Source: an uncultured bacterium (GTDB lineage Bacteria > Cyanobacteriota > Vampirovibrionia > Gastranaerophilales > Gastranaerophilaceae). From it: a stretch of 64,000 nucleotides of DNA. Of the stretch, positions 7,712 through 15,376 are shown in pieces. Made by a program: the position numbers and the translations under genes. The stretch lies in contig CAROLD010000003.1 of NCBI GenBank assembly GCA_949035555.1, forward strand, positions 1 to 64,000. Direction: 5' to 3'. Each line of letters starts with the position of its first letter. The first letter of the stretch is position 1. The notes under the pieces were generated by a model that saw only the letters and a program-made list of their open reading frames with translations, did no database searches and was not told the DNA's origin.

Positions 7712-9054
7712 TGAAAATCGCATTTGTACCAATAGATAACAGACCTGTGTGTTATACAATGCCGCAATTGATTTCGGAAATTGATGAGAGCATTGAATTT
7801 TTTATGCCTGAGCGCAGGATTTTGGGCGGATTAAATAAAAATGCCGATATTGAAAAACTTTTTGACTGGCTTAGAGAATTGCCGAAACTTGATGCGATTG
7901 TTTTGTCCTTGGATACAATTGCTTACGGCGGGCTGATTCCTTCAAGAAGATGTCCCGAAAGCTTTGAACAGATAAAAGAACGTGTGGATAACTTAAAAAA
8001 AATACTGAAAGAAAAAGATGCAAAAATTTATGCATTCTCAAGTATAATGCGGATTTCTAACAACAATTATAATGAAGAAGAAAAAGAATACTGGTCAAAA
8101 TGGGGAAAAAAGATTTTTGACTATTCATACCAGACCCACAAACTTGGTTGTGAAAGCTGTATTACTAATATAATCCCGTCTGGTATTTTGGATGATTATA
8201 TTGAAACGAGGAAACGCAATTTTGAAATCAACAAACTTTACCTTGAATGGCAAAAAGAAGGTTTGTTTGAAACTTTAATCTTTTCAAAAGATGATTGCGC
8301 CGAGTATGGTTTTAATGTTCAGGAAGCAAAAATTTTGGAAAGACTTGGCGGGTTTACCAAGACAGGTGCTGACGAAATTCCTTTGAGTTTGTTGTCACGT
8401 GCAGTTCAAGGTGAGATAAAAATCTGTCCGATATTTTTAGAGCCCGAACATAAAAATTTAATCTCAAATTACGAAGATATTTCCATTGAAAAATCTGTAG
8501 AAGATCAAATTGAACTTGCAGGATGCACGGTTACGGATGAAGCGAATGCTGATATTCTGTTGTATGTGAATAATTTCAAAAACAATCAGGGCGAAATAGT
8601 TATGGGGGTAAACACCGAAAGTTTCGGCGGAAGTTTTACCGTACCTGACAGACCTTATATGATTGCAGATGTGCGATTTGCAAACGGTGCAGATAATAAT
8701 TTTGTACAAGCATTATTTGAAAATAAAATAGAAGATAAAAACTTTTACGGATATTCTGCATGGAACACATCGGCAAACACTTTGGGCAGTTTGGTTTGTG
8801 GTGCTAAAGTTAAATTTTTTGCGCAAAAATATAATCAAAATGCTTTTCAAAAATTGCAGGTCACAAGATTTTTGGATGACTGGGCTTATCAGGCAAACAT
8901 CCGCCAAATTCAGACATCACCTGATATTTCAGACCTTGTATTTAAAATGAAAGATTACGAAAAAACTGTCGGAGGACTTTTGGGCACTGAGGTCAATGCA
9001 CATTATTTTTACCCCTGGGAAAGATTGTTTGAGGTAGAAGTTGAGTTTAATTGA
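7711..9054 (+). CDS. DUF4127 family protein
   Basis: The 447-residue protein starts MKIAFVPIDNRPVCY, the signature opening of DUF4127, with the equally typical SLDTIAYGGLIPSRR near residue 70 and SSIMRISNN near 110. Later segments (GVNTESFGG; YSAWNTSANTLGS near 348) also match the family pattern. No signal peptide or membrane segment is seen. The biochemical function of the family is unknown to me. It overlaps the following mntP by 14 bases, which indicates co-transcription. Translation probably starts on a leaderless mRNA. Confidence 0.8.
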   Translation: MKIAFVPIDNRPVCYTMPQLISEIDESIEFFMPERRILGGLNKNADIEKLFDWLRELPKLDAIVLSLDTIAYGGLIPSRRCPESFEQIKERVDNLKKILKEKDAKIYAFSSIMRISNNNYNEEEKEYWSKWGKKIFDYSYQTHKLGCESCITNIIPSGILDDYIETRKRNFEINKLYLEWQKEGLFETLIFSKDDCAEYGFNVQEAKILERLGGFTKTGADEIPLSLLSRAVQGEIKICPIFLEPEHKNLISNYEDISIEKSVEDQIELAGCTVTDEANADILLYVNNFKNNQGEIVMGVNTESFGGSFTVPDRPYMIADVRFANGADNNFVQALFENKIEDKNFYGYSAWNTSANTLGSLVCGAKVKFFAQKYNQNAFQKLQVTRFLDDWAYQANIRQIQTSPDISDLVFKMKDYEKTVGGLLGTEVNAHYFYPWERLFEVEVEFN

Positions 9055-9580
9055 TATTATTTTACTTGCGATTGCGCTCGGGATTGATTGCTTTGTGGTT
9101 TCGTTTTCGCAAGGTTTAATCTTTAACACCAACAGACTTAAAAATTCTTTGAGACTTGCTGTTATAATGGGGTTGTTTCAAGGTTTGATGCCTGTAATTG
9201 GATATGTTGGTACAAATTCTTTGTATAATTTGATTGTTCCATACAGCAAGTGGATTGTTTTCGGGATATTTTTTATACTTGGTGCGAAATTTATTTTAGA
9301 AGCATTTAAACAAAAAGAAGAAGAAATTCAGTGTATTGGGTTGAAATGTCTTTTGGGGCTTGGAGTTGCAACAAGTATTGATGCGCTTGTATCGGGTGCA
9401 ACCCTAAGATTAACGGGTGCAAATTTGATTTTATCAATGAGTTTAATCGGTTTAGCATCATTTTTTATGTCATTGGCAGGATTTTGGAGCGGGAATTTTA
9501 TCAAAAATATTCCTTCAAAATATCTTGAAACTGCAGGAGGAGTAATCCTAGTCCTTCTTGCTTTTAAGTCGTTGAGTTAA
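9041..9580 (+). CDS. mntP: Manganese efflux pump MntP
   Basis: This 179-residue inner-membrane protein has six hydrophobic segments and the MntP/DUF204 two-fold repeat. The first half has ALGIDCFVVSFSQGL and the second GVATSIDALVSGATL; the conserved Asp in each half (IDCF, IDAL) is required for Mn2+ export in the family. Translation most likely starts at TTG 9041, with GAGG about 8 bases upstream, overlapping the DUF4127 gene by 14 bases. Its 3' end overlaps the convergent ABC ATPase gene by 17 bases. There is no recognisable manganese riboswitch upstream. Confidence 0.88.
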   Translation: MSLIDIILLAIALGIDCFVVSFSQGLIFNTNRLKNSLRLAVIMGLFQGLMPVIGYVGTNSLYNLIVPYSKWIVFGIFFILGAKFILEAFKQKEEEIQCIGLKCLLGLGVATSIDALVSGATLRLTGANLILSMSLIGLASFFMSLAGFWSGNFIKNIPSKYLETAGGVILVLLAFKSLS

Positions 9581-10523
9581 GATAGCAGGCGCTTTTGTGT
9601 TCAGGTGTGATATTTTCTAAATTTGGAACTTTTTGGGTGCAAATTTCCATACAAAATTCACAGCGGGGATTGAATTTACAGCCGTCAATTTTTTGTGCCA
9701 GTGTCGGTGGCTGACCTTTGATTGTTTCAAGTTTTTCTCCGCGGTTTGACGGAAGAGATTTCAATAAAGCTTTTGAATACGGATGATTCGGGTTTGCAAA
9801 AAATTCTCTGCTTGGAGCGTTTTCAACAATTCTTCCCGCATACATGACTGCGATTTCGTCTGCATTTTCGCTCACCAGAGCTAAATCATGCGTAATCAAC
9901 AAAATTGATGTATCGCTGTTTGTTTTTATGTCGTTCAGAAGTTTCATAATCTGTGCCTGAATGGTTACATCCAGCGCTGTGGTCGGCTCGTCCGCGATAA
10001 GAATTTCTGCCTGACATGCAAGCGCCATTGCAATAATTGCGCGCTGTTTCATTCCGCCTGAAAATTCGTGAGGATAATTCTTTAACCTTGATTTTGCTGC
10101 AGGAATTTGTACCGCTTCAAATGCTTCAATTGCTTTTTCATTTGCTTCTTTTCCATTGAGTCCCTGATGGATTTTTATAATTTCCAAAAGCTGGTCACCC
10201 ACTGTATATAATGGGTTCAAAGACGTCATCGGGTCTTGCGGAATTAGTGCAATTTTGCCGCCGCGAATTTTTTGCATTTCTTTTTGTGATTTAGTGAGAA
10301 GGTTTTCACCGTTGAAGTGTATTTCTCCCGAAGTTATTCGTGCAGTTTTTGGAATAAGCCCTAAAATGCTCATAGCGCTCATTGTTTTTCCGCAGCCTGA
10401 TTCGCCGACAATTGACAACATCTTGCCTTTCTCAAGCGAAAATGAAACATCATACAGCGCCTGTCTGAATTCCTCTTCGCATTGAAAACCTAAATTTAAA
10501 TTTTTAACTTCTAATATCGCCAT
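9564..10523 (-). CDS. Oligopeptide/dipeptide ABC transporter ATP-binding protein (DppD/OppD-like)
   Basis: This 319-residue cytoplasmic ATPase belongs to a peptide/nickel importer. It has Walker A GESGCGKTMS (about 40-48), signature FSGGMKQRA (about 154), Walker B ILIADEP, and the H-loop ITHD. The C-terminal oligopeptide extension contains GCKFNPRCEFCMEIC, the Cys cluster typical of DppD/OppD. The partner permeases, binding protein and second ATPase are not in the window, so the gene stands alone. The ribosome site is weak. Its tail overlaps mntP convergently. Confidence 0.88.
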   Translation of the reverse strand: MAILEVKNLNLGFQCEEEFRQALYDVSFSLEKGKMLSIVGESGCGKTMSAMSILGLIPKTARITSGEIHFNGENLLTKSQKEMQKIRGGKIALIPQDPMTSLNPLYTVGDQLLEIIKIHQGLNGKEANEKAIEAFEAVQIPAAKSRLKNYPHEFSGGMKQRAIIAMALACQAEILIADEPTTALDVTIQAQIMKLLNDIKTNSDTSILLITHDLALVSENADEIAVMYAGRIVENAPSREFFANPNHPYSKALLKSLPSNRGEKLETIKGQPPTLAQKIDGCKFNPRCEFCMEICTQKVPNLENITPEHKSACYLNSTT

Positions 10524-10579
10524 ATCAATAATTATATAGGTTTTTAAAATTAAAGTAAATAGTAACTATGGTAAATATT

Positions 10580-10606
10580 TTTGTGATTAGCGGCAATCTT
10601 TACCCC
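10580..10606 (-). repeat. Partial copy of the dispersed GGTAAA/GCCGCCAATT intergenic repeat
   Basis: The plus strand reads gattagcggcaatctttac followed by CCCC, matching the reverse orientation of the better copy at 40840-40863 (ggcggcaatatatttacccc). Confidence 0.4.
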
Positions 10607-10620
10607 CAATTCCCTCCCCC

Positions 10621-10649
10621 TTGCAATGATAATTAAAATAAGTTATAAT
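10621..10649 (+). promoter_or_regulatory. Strong sigma70-type promoter for an antisense RNA
   Basis: TTGCAA (10621-10626), 17-base spacer, TATAAT (10644-10649). The only thing it can transcribe is the short hairpin-rich segment ending near 10757, because the gene beyond it (metG) is on the other strand. Confidence 0.65.
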
Positions 10650-10655
10650 AAAAAT

Positions 10656-10757
10656 ATAGGGTGGGTACTCCTCACAAGTACCCTTTCACAGACCCTATAT
10701 GAACAACGAAATTATTTGTAAAAGAAGTCCTAATAGCACTAGGGCTTCTTTTATTGT
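10656..10757 (+). ncRNA. Putative antisense RNA (type I antitoxin-like)
   Basis: The predicted transcript of about 100 nt starts 7 bases after TATAAT. It contains a long hairpin (ATAGGGT/ACCCTAT around GGGTACT/AGTACCC, 10656-10700) and ends at an intrinsic terminator: AAAGAAGTCCTA (10721-10732) pairs with TAGGGCTTCTTT (10740-10751), followed by TTTATT. It is complementary to almost the entire 24-codon ORF on the other strand and to that mRNA's own terminator. The promoter and terminator are read directly; the regulatory role is inference. Confidence 0.55.
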
Positions 10758-10769
10758 CAAATTATTCAT
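10695..10769 (-). CDS. 24-residue hydrophobic peptide, putative type I (holin-like) toxin
   Basis: This ORF is too short for usual gene finding. It starts at ATG 10769 behind an unusually perfect ribosome site (AAAGGAGGTGA, 7-9 bases upstream) and encodes 24 residues. The sequence begins MNNLTIKEAL and continues as an uninterrupted Leu/Ile-rich segment to IISLFI. The EAL-x-L-L then hydrophobic pattern resembles the Firmicutes putative holin-like toxins (Hol_Tox) of type I systems. It would be a single membrane-spanning peptide. The mRNA ends in a strong terminator (GGGTACT/AGTACCC within ATAGGGT/ACCCTAT, then TTTTT) and is opposed by an antisense RNA. An ACCTCC stretch in the 5' leader can mask the ribosome site. 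The ORF is clear; toxicity is inferred. Confidence 0.6.
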   Translation of the reverse strand: MNNLTIKEALVLLGLLLQIISLFI

Positions 10770-10771
10770 TA

Positions 10772-10835
10772 TCCTCACCTCCTTTCCACCAGTTTCACAG
10801 TATCTGTTGATGTGTAGTTGGAGGTTTTAGCCTGT
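10772..10835 (-). promoter_or_regulatory. Self-masking leader of the small peptide mRNA
   Basis: On the minus strand AAAACCTCC (about 10824-10832) is complementary to the GGAGGT of the ribosome site (about 10776-10781). Such sequestration is a known feature of type I toxin mRNAs. TAATAT just before AGGGAAC (about 10840-10848) could be the -10 box, lying at the end of metG. Confidence 0.4.
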
Positions 10836-10843
10836 TCCCTATA

Positions 10844-12418
10844 TTAAGCTTTTTTTGATTTATCTGCTAATTCTGAGTCAACTCTTAAAAATACAGGGTG
10901 AATTTCTTCTTTTGAAATCAATTTACCTGCTTTAATATTTGATGTTGTAATATCATCAAGTTTTGTTGATAAATCATAAGACAGCTGTTTTGCCATATCA
11001 GCTGCAATATTCGGGCAATACGGGTAAATAAGTGAAGAAATTACACACATAATTTCTAACACGGTTGCAAGAACTTGTCCGCATTCTGTCATTTTTTCTT
11101 CTTTTGCAAGTGTCCAAGGTGCGTTGTCTGTTACGAATTTGTTTGTTGCATCAACCAGTGAAACAATTTCCTGTGCGGCTTCCTGTATTTCAAAGTGATT
11201 GAAATGGTTTTCAACAATTTTAACAGTTCCGAGAGCTGTTTTCAAAAGACTTTCAGCTTCTTTTGAACGGTTGTTCAAGAATTCTTCTTTAATTTCACCA
11301 TCAAAGTATTTCACAAGCATTGAAAGACTTCTGTTCAGCAAGTTGCCCATGCTGTTTGCTAAGTGAGCGTTAACTTTTTCTTTGAAGTCTTGATCAGAAT
11401 AGTTACCGTCACGTCCGCAAGGGGCAGAGGTTGCCATGTAATATCTGAATGCGTCAGGATGTGCTAATTCAAAATTTTCAAGAACAGATGTTGGTGAAAC
11501 TACATTGCCTAAAGATTTTGACATTTTTGTTTCATCAATCGTAATCCAGCCATGGGCAAAGATGTGTTTTGGTAATGGCAATTCTAAAGCCATCAAAATT
11601 CCAATCCAGTAAATGCTGTGGAATTTCAAAATATCTTTTCCGATAACATGAACATCTACAGGCCATAATTTTTTAAATTGTTCTGAAGGATTTTCTGTAT
11701 CGTAACCGATTGCTGTAATGTAGTTTGAAAGTGCGTCTATCCAAACATATATAGATTGTTCAGGGTCATCAAGAACATCAATACCCCAGCCTACGTTTGC
11801 TTTGTTACGTGAAACAGAAATATCTTGAATATCTTCTAATTGGTTTAAAACTTCGTTTGCTCTGAATGATGGAACAATAAATTCAGGGTTTTCTTTGATG
11901 TGTTTAATTATCGCATCTTTGTATGCTGATAATTTGAAGAAGTAATTTTCTTCTTTAACAACTTCAGGTTTTTTAAGGTGGTCAGGGCAGAGTCCGTCTT
12001 CTGTTAAATCTTTAGGATTTAAGAAACATTCGCAGCCTGAGCAGTATAAACCTTCGTATTCGTGTTTATAAATGTCACCTTTTTCAACAAGTTTTTGGAA
12101 GATTTTTTGAACAACTTTTTCGTGGTCTTCATCAGTTGTTCTGATAAATCTGTCATATTTAACATCCAGAGCAGCCCAAGCATCTTTAAATTTTTGGGCA
12201 TTTTCGTCGCATAATTCTTTTGGAGTTTTACCTTGAGCAGCTGAAGTTTTTTGGATTTTAATTCCGTGTTCGTCAGTACCTGTCAAGAAGAACATGTTAT
12301 CTGTTCTTTGAGAATAGTGTCTTGCGATGATATCTGTCAAAATTTTTTCATAAGCGTGTCCGATATGCGGTGCTCCGTTTACGTAATCTATAGCTGTTGT
12401 TAAATAATATTTATCCAT
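10844..12418 (-). CDS. metG: Methionyl-tRNA synthetase
   Basis: This 524-residue class I aminoacyl-tRNA synthetase charges tRNA-Met. The HIGH motif is in GAPHIGHAYE near residue 14, and KMSKS in ETKMSKSLGN near residue 295. A zinc-knuckle insertion has the pattern CSGCECF...LCPDH near 127-150. The protein ends soon after the anticodon-binding helical domain, so the C-terminal dimerisation/tRNA-binding domain found in longer MetG forms is absent. I chose ATG 12418 (MDKYYLTTAIDY) over the upstream in-frame start at 12463: the family begins there and AGGGA precedes it. The 3' end abuts the putative toxin leader. Confidence 0.93.
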   Translation of the reverse strand: MDKYYLTTAIDYVNGAPHIGHAYEKILTDIIARHYSQRTDNMFFLTGTDEHGIKIQKTSAAQGKTPKELCDENAQKFKDAWAALDVKYDRFIRTTDEDHEKVVQKIFQKLVEKGDIYKHEYEGLYCSGCECFLNPKDLTEDGLCPDHLKKPEVVKEENYFFKLSAYKDAIIKHIKENPEFIVPSFRANEVLNQLEDIQDISVSRNKANVGWGIDVLDDPEQSIYVWIDALSNYITAIGYDTENPSEQFKKLWPVDVHVIGKDILKFHSIYWIGILMALELPLPKHIFAHGWITIDETKMSKSLGNVVSPTSVLENFELAHPDAFRYYMATSAPCGRDGNYSDQDFKEKVNAHLANSMGNLLNRSLSMLVKYFDGEIKEEFLNNRSKEAESLLKTALGTVKIVENHFNHFEIQEAAQEIVSLVDATNKFVTDNAPWTLAKEEKMTECGQVLATVLEIMCVISSLIYPYCPNIAADMAKQLSYDLSTKLDDITTSNIKAGKLISKEEIHPVFLRVDSELADKSKKA

Positions 12419-12501
12419 TTTATTTCCCTCATAAATCCTTATTTTATAAGAAAATCCTATCACAAAAATGCTGTCATTTGGATAAATTTTTTAAAGAAAG
12501 C

Positions 12502-12532
12502 GCAATTTTTGTAGGCAAAAATACTTTATATA
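12502..12532 (+). promoter_or_regulatory. Shared promoter-like motif, copy 1
   Basis: GCAATTTT, 12 bases, then TACTTTATATA. The same two boxes at the same distance occur at 46661, 63064 and, with small changes, on the minus strand at 58901. The boxes end about 30 bases before the ATG at 12563. Confidence 0.55.
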
Positions 12533-12562
12533 CATGTAGGTTAAATGTAAAGGAATAGTACT

Positions 12563-12979
12563 ATGTCTTCAAACTGGGCTTTTAATCTGGATATGCTTGC
12601 CGCAAACGGAGTGTTGGATTTTGATGCACCGTCGTATTTGCTTGACCAAACCCCTAGATATTCAGGTGGTTTGCAGCCTGAAATTCTTCCTATGACAAAT
12701 ATCGGACTTTTACCTGAAGGTACAAAGTTAAGAGATTTGCCACAGACTGACGAATATAAAAATTCAAATAAGGAAGTTGTTCAAAATCCTAAATGGAAAA
12801 GATATTTGCTCGGCGGAATTGTTGCAGCCGGTGTTGCGGGTGGAGCTGTCGCATTTATGGCAAGTAAGGGCAAGATAAAAATGCCAAATCTTAGCGGTTT
12901 AAAAACAGCAGGACAAACGGTTTTAAATTATATTAAAAAACCTTTCCAATGGATTGCGGGTAAATTCAAGAAACCGTAG
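12563..12979 (+). CDS. Unknown single-pass membrane protein
   Basis: The 138-residue protein has no recognised family. The first 80 residues are soluble and Pro/Asp-containing (MSSNWAFNLDML...). A Gly/Ala-rich hydrophobic segment at about 80-100 (LLGGIVAAGVAGGAVAFMA) is followed by a basic tail ending KFKKP. A ribosome site AAAGGAA precedes the ATG. It is a single-gene unit preceded by the shared GCAATT/CTTTATA motif. It looks like the short lineage-specific proteins at 46786 and 58436, which carry the same motif. No function can be assigned. Confidence 0.7.
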   Translation: MSSNWAFNLDMLAANGVLDFDAPSYLLDQTPRYSGGLQPEILPMTNIGLLPEGTKLRDLPQTDEYKNSNKEVVQNPKWKRYLLGGIVAAGVAGGAVAFMASKGKIKMPNLSGLKTAGQTVLNYIKKPFQWIAGKFKKP

Positions 12980-13020
12980 CAACATTTATACTTGTCACTT
13001 CTGTCTGGAGCCAGAGTCTG

Positions 13021-13257
13021 TTAGTGTTGGTTTATCTCGTGAGGGTTTGTTTTTTCTTTTATGACAATTTCGTACCCGAGGTAGTCTAATACTTCCTGTA
13101 CAGTGTTAAATCTGACAGTTTCATTTTTGAATTTTGTGGATAATCCACCTTCAACAGGAACATCAAAACCTGCTTCTCGTAATTTTATTGCAAGTTTTCG
13201 CATCGATAATCCTTTGCGTAATAATATAATTCGAATTTCTTCATATATATCTAACAT
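13021..13257 (-). CDS. Short HTH-type DNA-binding protein
   Basis: This 78-residue protein resembles the one encoded at 39789: EEIRIILLRKGLSMRKLAIKL, a Ser/Thr-Lys-Phe/Leu-x-Asn/Arg recognition-like turn, then FNTVQEVLDYLGYEI. The layout (helix, R/K-G-x-x-x-K/R-L/V, later helix ending LGYE/LGYH) is that of minimal Cro/C1-type helix-turn-helix proteins common in phage and Firmicutes. No partner gene is seen. The ribosome site is poor. It is probably a transcription regulator. Confidence 0.55.
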   Translation of the reverse strand: MLDIYEEIRIILLRKGLSMRKLAIKLREAGFDVPVEGGLSTKFKNETVRFNTVQEVLDYLGYEIVIKEKTNPHEINQH

Positions 13258-13357
13258 ATCAACAGTGTATTTATATTTTCAAAAGTTGACAAATATATGA
13301 CTTGTTGTTATTGTATATTAAACAGCGTATAATTAGGTACGATAATTGTTAAGCAAG

Positions 13358-13555
13358 ATGAGCAATGATATTTATAAAGACTACGAATTTGATGAAGAAG
13401 ATGACATTGTTTTGCCCGATACATTCTGGGGTGAACTTGTTTATATAAAGTTTATACTTATAGAAATTTTTAAAACTCCACAAAATCGTAAGTTAAAATT
13501 TAAACACTTACAAAGACAAATCTGCTTCTTTTGGTTATGGATGAAAAATAAGTAA
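13358..13555 (+). CDS. Unknown small protein
   Basis: The 65-residue ORF is acidic at the N-terminus (MSNDIYKDYEFDEEDDIV) and basic/aromatic at the C-terminus (FKHLQRQICFFWLWMKNK). ATG 13358 is preferred over the TTG at 13346, though neither has a convincing ribosome site. It is divergent from the HTH gene at 13021 with about 100 bases between, in which a TATAAT occurs near 13332. No family is recognised; it may be a real short protein or a chance ORF. Confidence 0.4.
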   Translation: MSNDIYKDYEFDEEDDIVLPDTFWGELVYIKFILIEIFKTPQNRKLKFKHLQRQICFFWLWMKNK

Positions 13556-13572
13556 AAAGTAATGAGATACTT

Positions 13573-13649
13573 CGGGGGTAGATAAAGCGACTAATAATTT
13601 GCAAATTAGATAAATATTGGTGGCAAAATACCCGGTGCGACGAGCACCT
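13573..13649 (-). repeat. Dispersed intergenic repeat, copy abutting corA
   Basis: On the minus strand it reads GTGCTCGTCGCACCGGGTA followed by TTTTGCCACCAAT, matching the copies at 36056 and 59790. It directly touches the corA stop codon. Confidence 0.6.
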
Positions 13650-14601
13650 ACATCATACCTTTACGGTTGAAGAAGAATGCTGCAATACAAGTTGCCACAA
13701 CTGATATTGTAATTACAATTAAAAATCCGAAATGATGTTCCCCAAACGGCATTGGAACGTTCATGCCCCAGAAACTACCTATCATTGTCGGAATTGACAT
13801 GATAATTGTAATTGATGCCAAGAATTTCATTACTAAGTTTAAGTTGTTATTTATGATTGATGCCATACAATCCATCATGCTTTCCAAAATTGTTCTGTGC
13901 ATTTCAACCATCTCTGATGCCTGTTTGTTTTCAATGATTACGTCTTCAAGCATATCAATGTCGTCTTCCGTGAATTTCAAAATTCTTTGCAAGTTCGCAG
14001 TATGCACCATTCTTAACAGTTTTTGAAGCACAAGCTGGTTATCTTTCAAAGCTGTTGTGAAATAAACTAATGATTTCTGGATTTCCATCAATTGGAATAA
14101 AGCTTTGTTATTTGTAGTTTTTCTCAGGGAATCTTCAATACTTTCTGTTTGTTTGTTTATAATATTCAAATATCTCAAATAGAATTTTGCGGCTCTGAAC
14201 AAAATGCTGAGCATGAAATTTGCTTTATGGCGTGTATCAAAGAATTTGGCGGTATCAGAGTTGAAAGAGTTAATAATTTTATTCTCGTGAGAACAAACCG
14301 TAATAACGCTTTCAGGTGTAAAAATTAAACCTAACGGCAAAGTGTCGAAGTTGCCTTCTTCATCCATAACAGGCACGTTAGTAATGATTAAGAGGTTGCC
14401 GTCCTCAAAATCCATACGTGAAAGCTCGTCTGCGTCCAGTGAATTGTTTAAAAAACTTTCATCCAAACCCAGTACAAGAGAAACCTGTTGAATTTCGTCT
14501 CTTGTAGGGTTAATCAGGTTAAACCATGAGCCTGAAACAGCTTCATTCAGGTTCAGTTTTTTCAAAGATCCGTCATCCTGGGTTTTTGAAATTTCGAGCA
14601 T
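13648..14601 (-). CDS. corA: CorA-type magnesium/divalent cation transporter
   Basis: The 317-residue CorA protein has a soluble alpha/beta N-terminal domain, a long helical stalk (about 120-250), and two C-terminal transmembrane segments. The first ends in the pore signature GMN (WGMNVPMPFG, about residue 289), followed by the short periplasmic loop. It mediates Mg2+ (or Co2+/Ni2+) uptake as a pentamer. ATG 14601 (MLEISKTQD) is preferred because TTAGGA stands 9 bases before it; the upstream in-frame ATG at 14634 has no such site. It is a single-gene unit with a dispersed repeat at its 3' end. Confidence 0.9.
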   Translation of the reverse strand: MLEISKTQDDGSLKKLNLNEAVSGSWFNLINPTRDEIQQVSLVLGLDESFLNNSLDADELSRMDFEDGNLLIITNVPVMDEEGNFDTLPLGLIFTPESVITVCSHENKIINSFNSDTAKFFDTRHKANFMLSILFRAAKFYLRYLNIINKQTESIEDSLRKTTNNKALFQLMEIQKSLVYFTTALKDNQLVLQKLLRMVHTANLQRILKFTEDDIDMLEDVIIENKQASEMVEMHRTILESMMDCMASIINNNLNLVMKFLASITIIMSIPTMIGSFWGMNVPMPFGEHHFGFLIVITISVVATCIAAFFFNRKGMM

Positions 14602-14689
14602 ATGACTATTCCTAATTGCCTGACTACAGTACAATTAAACTACACTTTGCGCAAAAGTTCAATAGTCTATATTGTTGAGATTATGAAAT

Positions 14690-15061
14690 TTACTCTTCGT
14701 CGTCGGTGTCTTCTTTTTTGATTTGGTCAAGAACCATTTTAGCCATTTCTTTTGCAATAACTTTTTGAGTATCTGCAGGACAATTTTGAAGCATATTCAT
14801 AGCGGTTCTGAGTGTTGTATCAATGTCGTACCAGCGGCCGCGTCTGTTGTCGTCCAGACCTGAACCTACCGCGTTAATAATATCATCAACCGCTTCAAAT
14901 TTTTCATCTTCAATGTTGTGTTCAATAATAATTTTGATTAAATTTAATGCAACGCGGATTTGAGTTTGGTCGTCTGTTTCTTCCAAAGTTCTAACAGCTT
15001 CGGATAAAACAGGGTCTTTGTCATACCAGCGTCTGTGTTGTTGAGAATATTCTTCTTTCAT
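14690..15061 (-). CDS. Unknown acidic protein with internal duplication
   Basis: This 123-residue helical protein contains two related halves. The first has RRWYDKDPVLSEAVRTLE near residue 10 and the second has GRWYDIDTTLRTAMNML near residue 75. Both are followed by an amphipathic helix (ALNLIKIIIEHN; IAKEMAKMVLDQ). It ends in an Asp/Glu tail. There is no signal peptide or membrane segment. It lies between corA and fixX on the same strand. No family is recognised; it may be a small cytoplasmic adaptor. Confidence 0.65.
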   Translation of the reverse strand: MKEEYSQQHRRWYDKDPVLSEAVRTLEETDDQTQIRVALNLIKIIIEHNIEDEKFEAVDDIINAVGSGLDDNRRGRWYDIDTTLRTAMNMLQNCPADTQKVIAKEMAKMVLDQIKKEDTDDEE

Positions 15062-15100
15062 CTTCCGTGTCTCCTTTTTATTATATTATACCTAAAATTT

Positions 15101-15376
15101 TTAACCTTGTTTAAATGTTACGCCTTTTGTACCTTTCGGATATTCCCACTCAAGACAATTTCTTTCGCAGGCAATCCGGCATGCTCCGCATTCAAGGCAG
15201 TTTTCGAAGTTTACAATTAGTATTTGATGTTCTTCATCCCATTCATAAACTTTTGCAGGACAAATATATGTACAGCATCTGCTCTGACATAGTTTACACT
15301 GTTCCATATCCGGTTTAAGGTGTGATTTTGTGTCAGGTGAATATTTGAGTGTATAAAGTTTTTTATCTATATTCAT
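15101..15376 (-). CDS. fixX: Ferredoxin-like protein FixX
   Basis: The 91-residue FixX-family protein pairs with FixC to pass electrons between electron-transfer flavoprotein and quinone/ferredoxin. Cysteine groups CKLCQSRCCTYICP and CLECGACRIACERNC bind iron-sulfur clusters, and WEYPKGTKGVTF near the end is the family tail. ATG 15376 overlaps the end of fixC by four bases (ATGA), which fixes the start. The longer in-frame reading from 15412 lies wholly inside fixC. Translation is coupled to fixC. Confidence 0.85.
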   Translation of the reverse strand: MNIDKKLYTLKYSPDTKSHLKPDMEQCKLCQSRCCTYICPAKVYEWDEEHQILIVNFENCLECGACRIACERNCLEWEYPKGTKGVTFKQG

